A stretch of DNA of 64,000 bases from Quercus robur (GCF_932294415.1 NC_065541.1:66742695-66806694); one strand, 5' to 3'; positions 9,810 through 23,426 are shown, counted from the first letter of the stretch. Numbers and translations are program-made. The notes: a model not told the origin generated them from the letters alone.

Positions 9810-12296
9810 CAGAAACCCCGGGAAACTGGGGCGGACGTTGCCGAGGAGGTGTTGAAGGTAAGAATTCTCCCAGATAGTGACAAATATTTCCAGATAGGTA
9901 CAAGCATGAATGACCGGGAAAGGGTAGAGATGTTGTTGTTCCTGTTGCAGAACATAGATGTCTTCGCATGGAACCCGTATGAAGTGCCCGGCGTAGACCC
10001 CGAGTTCATTGTTCACAAACTCAACGTGGACCCATCATTTCCCCCGAAGAAGCAGAAGCCGAGAAGAGCATCAAATGAACACGTCGATGCAGTAAACCTG
10101 GAGGTCCAGCGACTGAAGGAAGCCGGGGTCATAAAAGAAATATTCTTCCCGAGATGGCTAGCAAACACTGTCGTAGTGAAGAAGAAGAACGGTAAATGGA
10201 GAGTTTGTGTGGACTTCACCGATTTGAACAGAGCGTGTCCCAAGGACCCATTCCCGATGCCCAAGATTGATCAGCTAGTGGATGCCACGTACGGGCACCC
10301 GAGAATGAGCTTCTTGGACGCCTTCCAAGGCTACCACCAGATTGCCTTGGCGCCCGAGGATCGAGAAAAGACAGCATTTATATCCCCGAACGCAAACTAT
10401 CACTACGAGGTCATGCCGTTTGGATTGAAGAATGCCGGAGCCACCTACCAGCGTATGATGACAAGGATGTTCCGAGAAAAAATTGGATGCATGGTTGAAG
10501 TTTATATCGACGACATGGTGGTAAAAGGCAGAAAAGAGTCGCTGCATACTGAAGACCTTCGGGGAGTATTCGAGATACTACGACGACACAAGCTACGCCT
10601 GAATGCCGAAAAGTGCACTTTCGGAGTGGGGGCTGGCAAGTTCCTAGGTTATCTAATCTCCACTCGGGGAATAGAGGCTAACCCCGACCAAATAGAGGCC
10701 GTCAATCGCCTCAAACCACCAAGCAATCCTAAGGAGGTGCAAGTACTCACTGGGATGTTGGCCGCCCTGAACCGATTCATCTCCAAGTTTGTCGATCGCT
10801 GCCGGCCATTCTATCAACTTCTGAAGAAGTGGAAGGGGTTTCAATGGGACAAGAGCTGCGATGAAGCTTTTCGAGAACTAAAGGAATACTTGGCAAAGGC
10901 GTCGAGGTTGACAGCCCCGGAGCCCGGGGAGGATCTGTTTATGTACCTTGCAGTCACCGACCATGCCGTAAGTGCTGTGTTACTAAGGGACCGGGGAGTG
11001 CAAATGCCGGTGTATTACGTGAGCAAAACCTTAGTCGATGCTGAGACAAGGTACCTGCCTCTTGAAAAGTTGGTTTTGGCCCTGGTGCACGCCACGAGGA
11101 AGTTACCACACTACTTCCAGGCACACACAGTGTTCGTCCTCACCGAGTATTCATTGCAATCGCTGTTGAAGAGATCCGACTTCACAGGACGGATTGCTAA
11201 ATGGGGGACTCGGTTGGGATCATTTGACATAAGATACCGACCTAGAAGCTTGGTGAAGGGACAAGTTCTCGCTGATTTCATCGCGGAATTTACACCCAAG
11301 AATGAAGGCAAGGTAATCTGTAGTGCGGAGATTCGCCCGTGGAGGTTATTTGTGGACGGCGCATCAAATGCTATGGGGGCCGGGGCTGGTATTGTCATAA
11401 TCACCCCTGAAGGTATGCGACTGGAACACTCCTTCAGATTAGGGTTCAAAGCCTCGAACAACGAAGCCGAATATGAAGCCCTACTGGCCGGGTTGAGGGC
11501 AGTATTGCATCTGAGCGCAAAGGACGTGGAGATCTACTCGAACTCTCGGCTGGTTGTTTATCAGATCACTGGGGACTTCGAGGCTCGGGACCCCCGAATG
11601 AAAGCTTATCTAAGTACGGCAAAGCAAATTATCGGTCAGTTTGGAACGGTAAAGATATCCCAGGTAGCCCAGTTACAAAACAAGCATGCTGACTCTCTTG
11701 CCACGTTAGCCTCATCGGCTACCGAGGACACGCCGAGGCTTATCACAATAGAACTTATAAGGGAGCCAAGCATCTGTGTGAAGACTGCTCTCGACCAGGC
11801 CGGAGTAGAGGTTGCGCAGGTGGCGGTAGCCGGACCATGCTGGATGAACCCGATCATAGACTTTCTTTCCGAAGATAAGGTTCCAGAAGATGAGGCCGAG
11901 GCCAACAAGATTCGACGAATGGCTCCCAGGTACTGGTTGTCTTCGGACCAAAAGTTGTACAAAAGGTCCTTCGCGGGCCCCTACCTCTTGTGCCTGCATC
12001 CTGAAAGAGTCAAGGAGCTTCTGACCGAGCTGCATGAAGGAGTGTGCAACGGGCATGCTGGGGGACGATCTTTAGCACACAGAGCAATGACGCAGGGGTT
12101 TTGGTGGCCACAGATGCAGAAGGACGCCGCCGAATACGTTCGGAGCTGCGAACAATGTCAGAAGCACGCCCCAATGATCCATCAGCCGGCAGGACGTCTA
12201 AATCCTGTCAGCAGCCCGTGGCCATTTGCACAATGGGGGCTTGACATCCTCGGGCCGTTCCCTGAGCAACGGGGAACCGCCGATTTTTACTGGTAG
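9804..12296 (+). pseudogene. Pol, first part: reverse transcriptase, RNase H, second RNase H, integrase N-terminus
   Basis: It continues gag-protease in frame after the UAG. The reverse transcriptase has VCVDFTDLNRACPKDPFP (about 10205) and the catalytic YIDDMVV (10503). The attached RNase H follows (TAPEPGEDLFMYLAVTDHA region, about 10908). A second, archaeal-type RNase H spans about 11337-11720 with FVDGASN, NNEAEYEAL and NKHADSLATLAS, but the expected FSDS/YSDS motif reads YSNSRLVV (11530-11553), so one catalytic carboxylate is Asn. The integrase zinc-binding region (GHAGGR...CEQCQKH) is intact. The frame then runs off into TGG-TAG at 12291-12296 because one G is missing in the run at 12271-12274. 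The integrase core continues in another frame. Confidence 0.9.
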
Positions 12297-13078
12297 CTGT
12301 AGATTACTTCACAAAGTGGGCTGAAGCTGAAGCCTTGGCCAATATCCGGGATACTGACGTGAAAAAATTTGTGTGGAAAAACATAGTTACAAGGTTTGGA
12401 GTGCCGAATTCACTAGTGACAGACAATGGGCTACAGTTCGACAGCAACGCTTTTCGGACCTTTTGCAGCGAGCTCGGCATCAAGAACAAGTATTCAACCC
12501 CGGCATACCCCCAGAGCAACGGCCAAGCTGAAGCAGTAAACAAGACTATTTTGAACGGGCTTAAGAGAAGGTTGGACGAAGCGAAAGGAAGATGGGCAGA
12601 AAAACTACCCAGTGTTTTATGGGCCTACCGCACGACCCCCAGGAGATCCACGGGGGAAACCCCGTTTTCTCTGGCATACGGAGCAGAAGCAGTGATACCA
12701 ACCGAGGTGAGCTTATGCAGTGCACGGGTCGCCGGGTTTGACCCCGTACAGAACGCCGACCTGATGATGGAGCATTTGGATTGGCTAGAAGAATGCAGGG
12801 AGGCCGCAACCGTACGTCTTGCCGAGTATCAGCAGAAGCTGGCCCAAAGGTACAACCGAAATGTAAGGGCCAGGGAGTTCAGTGCCGGGGAGTTAGTGTT
12901 AAGAAGGGTAGTGGGGAACATGCGGGACATGGCTGCAGGGAAGCTTGCTCAGAGTTGGGAGGGACCATACAGAGTCACAGCCATCGCAGGTGCAGGGGCA
13001 TACTACTTGGAAGACCTAGACGAGAGACCGCTCCCCCGACCATGGAACGCCAACAACCTGAAGAAATTCTACGCGTAA
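12272..13078 (+). pseudogene. Pol, second part: integrase catalytic core (frameshifted)
   Basis: Read one frame over from the upstream pol. It encodes LLVAVDYFTKW (first catalytic Asp, about 12289), TDNGLQFDS (second Asp, 12421) and NGQAEAVNKTIL (catalytic Glu, about 12522), then a C-terminal GPY/F-type module with SWEGPYRV (about 12955) and ends LKKFYA-stop. No chromodomain is seen. Without the missing base it would be continuous with 9804-12296. Confidence 0.9.
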
Positions 13079-13185
13079 TCGTCGATGTAAGCCAAAACTT
13101 GTATTCTATTAAGATTAAGAGCATGATGAACTTTTTTGTCTATGCTGTTTTTGACCCTGTAACCACACACCAAGAGAATCGCCAA

Positions 13186-14035
13186 TAAATCTTAAGGACA
13201 GAAACCTGACCCTCGGCTCGATCAATATCGCCGAGCAGGTGAAAACCTTACAAATAAATCTTAAGGACAGAAACCTGACCCTCGGCTCGATCAATATCGC
13301 CGAGCAGGTGAAAACCTTACAAATAAATTTTAAGGACAGAAACCTGACCCTCGGCTCGATCAATATCGCCGAGCAGGTGAAAACCTTACAAATAAATCTT
13401 AAGGGCAGAAACCTGACCCTCGGCTCGATCAATATCGCCGAGCAGGTGAAAACCTTACAAATAAATCTTAAGGACAGAAACCTGACCCTCGGCTCGATCA
13501 ATATCGCCGAGCAGGTGAAGGCCTTACAAATAAATCTTAAGGGCAGAAACCTGATCCTCGGCTCGATCAATATCGCCGAGCAGGTGAAAACCTTACAAAT
13601 AAATCTTAAGGACAGAAACCTAACCCTCGGCTCGATCAATATCGCCGAGCAAGTGAAAACCTTATAAATAAATCTTAAGGGCAGAAACCTGACCCTCGGC
13701 TCGATCAATATCGCCGAGCAGGTGAAAACCTTAGAAATAAATCCTAAGGACAAAAACCTGACCCTCGGCTCATATCGCCGAGCAGGTGAAAACCTTACAA
13801 ACAAATCTTAAGGACAGAAACCTGACCCTCGGCTCGGTCAATATCGCCGAGCAGTTGAAAACCTTAGAAATAAATCCTAAGGACAGAAACCTGACCCTCG
13901 GCTCATACCGCCGAGCAGGTGAAAACCTTACAAACAAATCTTAAGGACAGAAACCTGACCCTCGGCTCGATCAATATCGCCGAGCAGGTGAGAACCTTAC
14001 AAGTAAATCTATAAGGACAGAAACTTGATTCTCGG
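13186..14035. repeat. 69-bp tandem array, about 12 copies plus degenerate ends
   Basis: Unit: about 69 bp containing AAATCTTAAGGACAGAAACC, CCTCGGCTCGATCAATATCG and CCGAGCAGGTGAAAACC. Most copies have period 69; those near 13765, 13826 and 13901 have small deletions. Each unit holds an imperfect palindrome: CTCGG, bulge CT, CGAT, loop CAAT, ATCG, CCGAG. Because 69 is a multiple of 3, spurious long open frames appear on both strands. It lies between integrase and the antisense gene. Confidence 0.95.
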
Positions 14036-14313
14036 TTAAAATCAAATATCCGGACAAGTGGAAACTTTGCAAACAAATACTCGAAGGACGAAAACACAAT
14101 TCTCGGTTAAACTAAAACCCGATAAAACCCTAACCCTTTTTCAAATACTAAGTCCAATAGTGCTCTCAAATTACCCACAGCACCGCACAACAGGTTTTCG
14201 GGGGTACCATTCTATTAAGCGGCCATAGCACTGGTATAATTCAAGCAAAACACAAACAGATATAAATTCATTCAACCAATTGAAATGGAAAAAAACGGAC
14301 TACTAATTAAACA

Positions 14314-14485
14314 AGTAAAAGCAATTGTTCAATCACCACATCCTGGTGACATGGGCAAATAAAACCGATAAGTTAAAGCAATTGTTCGATCACCACATCC
14401 CGGTGACGTGGGCAAATAAAACCAATAAGTAAAAACAATTGTTCAATCACCACATCCCGGTGACATAGGCAAATAAAAATAAAAT
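14314..14485. repeat. 57-bp tandem array, 3 copies
   Basis: Period 57 (GCAATTGTTC at 14321, 14378 and, as ACAATTGTTC, 14435), containing CACCACATCCCGGTGAC, itself an imperfect palindrome (CACC..GGTG). Confidence 0.9.
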
Positions 14486-14513
14486 AAAAATAAGCTAATA
14501 AGTAAAAGTAAAA

Positions 14514-16822
14514 TCAGCTGGGAGTTTGGGTCGGCGGTGGCACTTCCTGCTGGACGGTCAGGGGAAAAGGCTGGCCCTCACCAAGAAGCTCCTGCACAGT
14601 AGGTATGCTCGTGGCCTCCATTTCCTCGGGCTCGGCGTGAGAGTCGATTTGCTCAACCAACTCCCTCATACTGGCCGTCTCCTCCTCGTCAAAAGCAGCC
14701 GGGGCGTCCTGGACGGCAGGTACAGGGTTCGGAAATGGAATCTGGCCGGGGTCTCTCAGCGGCGAATCTTCAGGAACTCCCATTGCCTGAAGAGCGGCAA
14801 ACCACCCGACCTCGAAACCCATATGCCGAGCCCGAGCCACCACCGGCTTCGCGGAATTCTCGACGTCGGCGAAACCTACATCATACCACTTTTGTTCCGC
14901 GGCCGCTAAGCCTGCCCTGAGATCGGCTATCTCCTCGGCATGGGAAGTGTTAAGGCTGAGAGCTTCAGCTAGTTTGAGCTCCATCTCATTTTGCTTGGCC
15001 AGGAGCTCTGCATTCCTTTTTTCAGCCAATGCCCGGAACTTCTCCGCAGCAGCAGCCTTCTTCTCAGCGGCCTCAGCAATCTTCAACTTTTCCTTAGCCG
15101 TTTTTACTGCTGACTCTCGCGCCCCCTTCTCGCGCTCGTTTTCCTCATCAAGCTCCCGTGCCCGGGCAGCCACAATGTGAGCCAGTTGAGCGGCCTAGCA
15201 AGCACGGAGGTTAGCAAAGAAACAAAAGGAAATCTATATGGAGTAAATAGACAAAAGAATTACCACAATGGCATGCCACTCTAACCGGCGCCCCACAGAC
15301 TCCTCGAACCCATCATCGAAAGCGTGCACGTCCTCGGGAAGTTGGAGAGCTTCAGCCAAAGTTTGGGTAATACGGCCGCCCTCGCCCTTATCCCACATCC
15401 GAACAGAGGCGGTTGAGGGCAATGGCTTGCCGTCCAGAAGGAACTTTGGCTCCCACGCAGGAGCCACTTGGGAGGAGGACGCGCCCCCCGTGCCAGCTTC
15501 GGTTGGCGGCTCGCGGATAACGATTCCGCCTGTTGGTCGGGGAGGAGTCTGAACTGCGGCATCCCCCGGGCCCGTGGAAGGTTGCTCGGTTACTTTCTGC
15601 TTCTTACGGGCCCGTCCGGACTGCGGGGGGGGAGGAGGCTGAGACACTAGGTCTCGACCCTGAGTAGGCGGGGGCTGGTTGGGCGGCCGGGCACCAGGCA
15701 CGAACCGGTCAAGGGTCATGACTCTCCTTACCACCATTCTTGCACCGGGTTGGATCGCTTCAGCTAGCAAGTTAGCCGCTTCTATCACTTGCTGTTGAGG
15801 CTCGGCGGGTGGATCCTCGGGATGGGGCTGCTCTTGGGCTTGGTCCCCTTGCTGTATGGCTTCGTGAGCTCTCTCTCTAAGGCGCTGAGATACCCGTTCC
15901 GCGGAATCGTCTCGCAGGGGAACTAGTTCGTCCGCGGCAGTGAACCGCCGACCGAATTCCCTCGCTTCCCCGATTGTAAGCTTCGACGGCAAAAAATTCA
16001 CGTACCGAACGTCTATGTAAGATAGCAGGGGGCTGTCAACTAGCAGCGCCTGCTTGAAAGGCTGCCAAGTAGAATAAACCGGCTCCGCTCCGAGGATCAG
16101 GTGTGAGGCCCGGAGTTGCCCGTCCTAATGCACGTAGATCTCGGAACGGAGGACGAAGTTTAGATCCCTGGTGTGGACGGCTCTGAGGTCCTGAACAAAC
16201 ACTTTGCCGTCTGCAAGAGAACAGGTGACGCATTAGCCTTTAACAATAAAAAATTTTTACTCCGATAAGAAGAAAGGAAAAGGCGGTGGAAAACAATTAT
16301 ATGAAGGGGATGGTACGAACCCACTTCATGCCGTGTAAGGGGGCAAGGGATCTCCCCGGCAAACCAATTGCCGCGCACCCTGACGAACTCCCCGGCGGAG
16401 TTCCTGTTCGAATCGGGTAGGCACGATATTAGCCGTACCCGAGCATCCCTTGTCTTTAAGTAATAATTGGTGGATTTGCTCCCACAGAGGCTGTACATTT
16501 GGTTAATATCATGGTGGTCTAACTGTAAGTTAAAGGTATGGTTTAACTTGCTGACATAACTAACTACCCGGTAAAAGTTGGGGGGAAGCTGGTCGGGGCA
16601 CAGCCCATAGTAAGTGAGTGTGCTTATCAAGAGGGGATCTACGGGGAACCTAACCCCACCTTCTAAAATGGACATCAAAGGGAAGAAGGCTGTACCCTGC
16701 CCTCGGTGGAGTTCCATATCACTCTCATGGCAGTAAGCCACGTCCACGTCATTGAGAATACTAAATTTAGTCCTAAAGGTGGCCAAAGCAGCCGGGGACT
16801 CTAGAAGGTAAGAGTAACCCAT
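14514..16822 (-). pseudogene. Spliced antisense gene (extra ORF) of the Tat element
   Basis: On the minus strand three exons fit splice rules: 16822-16321, 16210-15264 and 15194-14514. Introns start GT and end AG (donors GTTCGT and GTAATT, acceptors TTGCAG and TGCTAG). The joined length is 2130 nt, exactly 710 codons including the stop. Exon 1 starts at ATG 16822 and resembles plant 'putative gypsy-type transposon' proteins (motifs ALHRGQGTAFF-like, YGLCPDQLPPNFYRVV). Exon 2 is Pro/Gln-rich; exon 3 is an Ala/Glu/Lys-rich coiled coil. One in-frame TAG interrupts exon 2 at 16127-16125 (VH-stop-DGQLR), so this copy is broken; a CAG-to-TAG change would explain it. Extra antisense ORFs are known in the Tat lineage; function is unknown. 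Confidence 0.75.
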
Positions 16823-17016
16823 CTATAAAGCCTAAAACTACAAGAGTGAACTCAAAGAAACAAAACTGAAGGAACAGGAAGGGGAAGAAAGACTTACTTT
16901 GGGTTCTAAGGAGGAAAAGAACGCTGAGCAAGCAAACGCACAGAAATGTGGTCGGCAGAGAGTAAGCACTAAAGATCAGAGGCGAAGGAAAAATGGAATG
17001 GTGTTCAGAGATGGAC

Positions 17017-17027
17017 TATTTATAAAG
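17017..17027 (-). promoter_or_regulatory. TATA box for the antisense gene
   Basis: On the minus strand, CTTTATAAATAG lies about 200 nt upstream of the antisense ATG (16822). The leader also holds a possible intron: donor GTAAGTC near 16896 and acceptors TTCAG/TGTAG before the ATG. Confidence 0.5.
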
Positions 17028-17297
17028 CCAAAAAGAAGTGGGGGGAGAAGAAGCGTTTATTCAAGCAATAAATGGGCACAATTTACGAGCGACCCAGCGA
17101 CTGCCAAACGTAACCAATTCGCGCGCCGCTTCGGTCCACGAACCGTTAAGCAATAATGACGACTGCGCCTGGCTCCGCGAGACGGCGCGTCTTTTGAGAA
17201 TATTAGTAAAAAGTAACAGTCATAAGTCCCAGACAAAAAGGTTCCCGAGGTCAAGAGGCCCAAACAGCTCCTTGATTCTTCTCGGCGACCGAGTATG

Positions 17298-17314
17298 AAT
17301 CAAGGGGGGGCTAT
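17298..17314 (+). promoter_or_regulatory. Polypurine tract of the Tat element
   Basis: AATCAAGGGGGGGCTAT abuts the 3' LTR start TGTACGG. The GGGGCTAT-TGT arrangement is shared with the non-autonomous element at 26430-30981. Confidence 0.75.
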
Positions 17315-17954
17315 TGTACGGCACCGAGATCCCAAGCCCACACAGGCCCTGGGCCCTATCCCATACAGGCCATGGGCCCAATCCCACACAGGCCCTGGGC
17401 CCTATCCCATACAGGCCCTGGGCCCAATCCCACGCAGGCCCCGGGCCGAGGCCCATACCAGCCTTGGGCAAAGGTCCAGCAGAAAAGTCCGGTTGTCCTG
17501 CGCCCTTCTTGGAGCTTCCTTCATGTGCGAACAAGCGTAGGGTATTGAATTCCGAGAGGTGATCGAACAAACATTCCCGGTCAAATATGCGAGCTGTGCC
17601 GGGGAAATTGTGATATTCTCGGTCAAAACGGAGCCAAGTTCCAAGATCGTAAATGCTGCACCGCCCTTTTACCTAAACACCCACTTTAATCAGATAATAT
17701 TGGACCTCCAGTAGCACTAACGGTGGCTGTAATCATAATCTCCCCACTAACCTAAGCTATAAATAGAAGAAAGTTGGAAGAAGAAGGGGTTCAGAAAAAT
17801 TGAGAGAAAACAGTCAAGGAGAGGGTATCAACTGAGTGTTACTTTGAGTCTCTCTGCCGAGAACGACCCATTGTAGGAAATCCTTAAGCCCACTACAAAT
17901 AAATTGTTAGCCCAAGTGACCCAAAGTCCAGAAGTCTTGTACTTGGTTCTTACA
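17315..17954 (+). repeat. 3' LTR (640 bp) of the Tat element
   Basis: Same termini and TATA box as the 5' LTR. It is 26 bp shorter near 17608, where the 5' LTR has an extra segment bounded by similar TTCxCGG sequence. Confidence 0.95.
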
Positions 17955-17959
17955 ACTAC

Positions 17960-20900
17960 ATATTTTGAAAATATAACCGTTGAATTGTATGTTTTTTATA
18001 TTTTTAAAACACTTGTTAAGTTTCATGTCAATTGAATGTAATTTACCATTTGATCCATAAACTTATTTTTTGCATATAATTTTAGACTACAAAAACTCGA
18101 AAATTAAACATTTAATTGATAACATAAGTTATTTATCTTTAATCTTTTTGAAGTTTTGCAAGGATGGAGGATATAAGAAAAAAAATGTAATCTAATTGTA
18201 GAATTGTTAAAATTCATATTTAATAAAAAAATATTGAGTGGAGTTGTAGCCTTAATCTACAATCAAGTTTGTTGCTAAACTTTGTTCAAAATTTAATTAT
18301 ATTGGACCTAAAAAAATTTAGGGTGGTCACACATTTCTTTAAGGTAAAAAAATCGTAAAATTTTTAAATTTTATATATAATAATTTTTTTTTAAGGCCAG
18401 GGTGGTCCTGTGACCACCCTGACTCTAATTTGGAGTCGCCAGTGAAAATGGTGTAGTCCTAGATATTTTTTCAAAAAAAAAAAAAAAAACTTATGGTAAA
18501 CAGAGTGATATGCTTGCCACATTCCCGGCCACATATATAAATCATGTGGCAATATGATTGCATATTTTACATTGGACTTGGGCAGTTGGGCAATTTCAAC
18601 TAATGCCTAGTCAAGGAAGGAAGGAAAAGGCAAGAGAGAGAGAGAGAGAGAGAGAGAGATTGACTAGATTTATTTATTTAAATTGTTTTGCACCACAGCC
18701 AGCAGTTCAAGACTTCAAGAACCCTCAAACCAATCTTTGTTGGTTGTCCAGATTCTGAGATAATTATTCCTAACACCAACAAAATAAGGCGGCTATGTAG
18801 AGACAGTGGAGATGATCGAGATGCGTTATTCAACAGCATTTTGTGCCAGATGGTCATACATTTCGACTAGTTACAACCTAGAAAAGTGATGTGGATGCCA
18901 AGAAACTAAGGCACAACGAAAAAGACTCTGCCTAATATTCAACGGCATCACTTTGGAAGATTCTTACTGATCAACTACTCTTTTTGACTTGAAGCAAAGA
19001 AGGAGATAAATTAAAAAATAATAAAAATAAACGTGATACACATAATTAAGAATAAAGTTTGGCTTTCATCTAAAAAAAAATAAAATAAAAATAAATAAAG
19101 TTTGTCTACCAACTTGATTTAGCCTAACATTACAACTCCACTCAGTTTTTTTATTAGATGTGAATTTTAACATACCTATCATTAGATTATGTAATTTCTT
19201 TTTATATCTTCCATACTTGTAAAATTTATAAAATATTAAAAATTAATAGTTATGTCATTAACAAATATTTAAATTTCAAGTTTTTGTAGTATAAAATTAT
19301 ATATAAAAAATAAATTTATGAATCGAATAATAAATAACATCTGAGTGACACGAAATTTGATATGTGTGTTAAAAACGTAAAGAACAGGCAATCGAACAAT
19401 TAAAATTTTAAAATATGTATTCATATTAATTTTTTTTAATGTGAAATGTAGCCAAATTTTGTCCCAACAACTAAGTAAGGTTATAAAAATTGTGGCATAC
19501 ATTGTTTGAAAAGGACTCACCCAATTAGTGCGACGTTTCACCACTGGGACGGCCTGATTTTTGGACATCAGCATCACGTTGGTGATTCCCTCTCTACCTC
19601 TCATACGCTAGAAACCAATAATTAGAAACCATCATATTTTTTCCTTGATGTAAAATTAGCATATTATTCTGAACCGGTTCAATCAATCTCATCATTATCT
19701 TTTATTTTTCTACAAGGATGATTCAGTGAACCCTCTTAGTCTCTTTTTTTGTATTGTTATGGCTAGAGGAACGTAAATTCAGTGGACCATCATTATCATA
19801 TTTCTTACTATTATGTATTTATTTTAGATTATACACGAACGTAGATTTTATCCATTTTATGTTTCAACTTTCAAATATATATAATGCGCAAATTAAGACA
19901 AAGATATCATTATCATATGTTATATATTTTATAATTTGATAAAAGAAAGAGAGAATTGAACATTAAACGTCTATGTTTTTTTAATCTTTTTTTATAGGTT
20001 TTTATTATTATTTTTTAATCTTTTTTGAAATAAAGGTTGATAACTTTAATTATTGATTGAGAAAAGAGTATATATGTAACGGATATAAATGTATATATAA
20101 GCCAATAAAACAAAAGTAAAGGTCTTAGAAAAGGAGGGTATTCCACTATTGCTCCATCCAGATTTATTACGTATCAAATTGGGACATGCTATATAGTTGG
20201 AAGTTTTCGTTAGAAATACAAAAAAAAGTTTCATTTAAGCTATAAAGCTCTTAGCTTCTTTAGTATACAAAATTTTCAGCTTCTTTAGCATACAATTTTT
20301 TCCTCTCTCACTCAAATTAAGAGTAGTTTTGACCATATCAAACCGTTAGAAAATACATCAGATAGCAAAGACAATAGAAGAAAAAACAAATTATGAGAAT
20401 TAACGTGGTCTTTCCTTGGCTCCATTTGCAAAAAGTCGCATACCGCTATATATTAACTATTAAGCTTTATAAAATATAATAAACTCATTGAAATGTACAT
20501 ATGGTTGAATATTAAGGATTTCTAAGGTTATAAAAGCATATTAATTAGGAGTTTAGGACTATATATAATTAGAATTATGATTCATAGTATAAGGGATTTG
20601 GGTTTTAACTTTTAACCGTAAGATCTTCAACACAAAAAACCCAATAATGTACCAATATCAAAGCAAAAATATACAAGTGTTAAGATGTTAATGTAGATCC
20701 GTGAGTACTAGGTCTTTTCTTTTCTTCTATTATGTTTTATTTTGTGGGGTTTGGGGTTGCTTGTTATCTCAAAGAAAGTGGAAGTTTCTGGCTTGCATAG
20801 GACGAATATAGAAACCGCGTAGTCCAATAATCTTAAGACTCCAACAACCAGAGATGCTTGAGTTGTAGTACTTTCCATTAAAGGTCAAACTTTTTATCCT

Positions 20901-21280
20901 TTATATATTCCTTAGAAGTGAAGTCAAATTTTACTTCATTAACAAGCGTAATTTCTCCTAGTTATCTAGATCAGAATCAAATCATACAAGATTATAATAA
21001 TCTCTAATGGGACCCCAAGTTTTGACAAATTGTTCCACATTCACTTACAAACTTTGGACAAATAATTGTACATTTGTACCCCACCGCATTTACAATTCAC
21101 AAGTTTTTGCGACACCTTTTCAAAGTCAAAAAAACAGCGTTCTCACTCTTTTTTATCTTTAATTGAATTGTCGTTCCCATTCTAGAATCCACACGTAAAA
21201 ATTAATTCCCATGCATTAAGAGTCTACGTGTTAGGTGAGCTACCAATTGAGTAACCGACGCTAATCACCGCGAGAAGCTC
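17960..21280. other. AT-rich intergenic with a short hairpin and a microsatellite
   Basis: It holds a 10-bp-stem hairpin at 18398-18421 (CAGGGTGGTC / GACCACCCTG, loop CTGT) and a (GA)n run at about 18633-18658. Near 20205-20265 a minus-strand fragment resembles the SINE family of 4286-4450 (AAGAGCTTTATAGCTTAAATGA). No coding gene was recognised. Confidence 0.5.
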
Positions 21281-21282
21281 TT

Positions 21283-21288
21283 TATAAA
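21283..21288 (+). promoter_or_regulatory. TATA box of the peroxidase gene
   Basis: TATAAA about 75 bp upstream of the start codon, which would leave a leader of roughly 50 nt. Confidence 0.6.
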
Positions 21289-21362
21289 GTCCAGTTTCTT
21301 GACATTTGGATATCACAACATACACACAATTTGTTAGTATCACATCAAAACTGTTGTAACCA

Positions 21363-23387
<2,025 letters not shown>

Positions 23388-23420
23388 GAAGGGTCTTTAA
23401 TTATCTTACTGGGATCGAGA

Positions 23421-23426
23421 ATAAAT
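23421..23426 (+). terminator. Possible polyadenylation signal of the peroxidase gene
   Basis: AATAAA 33 nt after the stop codon. Other A/T-rich near-matches follow, so the site used is uncertain. Confidence 0.4.

Larger units (their letters stand above)
6981..17954 (+). mobile_element. Full-length Tat-lineage Ty3/gypsy retrotransposon
   Basis: The 10,974-bp element runs from TGTACGACACC to GGTTCTTACA and is flanked by the perfect 5-bp duplication ACTAC (6976-6980, 17955-17959). Order: LTR, PBS, gag-protease, UAG, reverse transcriptase-RNase H-second RNase H-integrase, 69-bp tandem array, 57-bp tandem array, spliced antisense gene, polypurine tract, LTR. The second, archaeal-type RNase H and the extra antisense ORF downstream of pol are known marks of the plant Tat lineage. 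The two LTRs differ at about 11 positions plus one 26-bp indel by eye, so insertion is fairly recent. Lesions: integrase frameshift, an Asp-to-Asn change in the second RNase H, and a stop in the antisense gene. Confidence 0.95.

Noticed and set aside
13115..13804. Long open frames on both strands over the 69-bp array (142 and 229 codons)
   Set aside because: The unit is a multiple of 3, so any stop-free unit stays open in that frame on either strand. The peptide is the same short motif repeated and resembles no known domain.
13186..14035. CRISPR-like look (regular palindromic repeats)
   Set aside because: Units are contiguous, with no unique spacers and no cas genes, inside a plant retrotransposon.
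18398..18421. Perfect 10-bp hairpin as a terminator
   Set aside because: There is no bacterial-type transcription here and no gene ends at it. It may be part of an old repeat.
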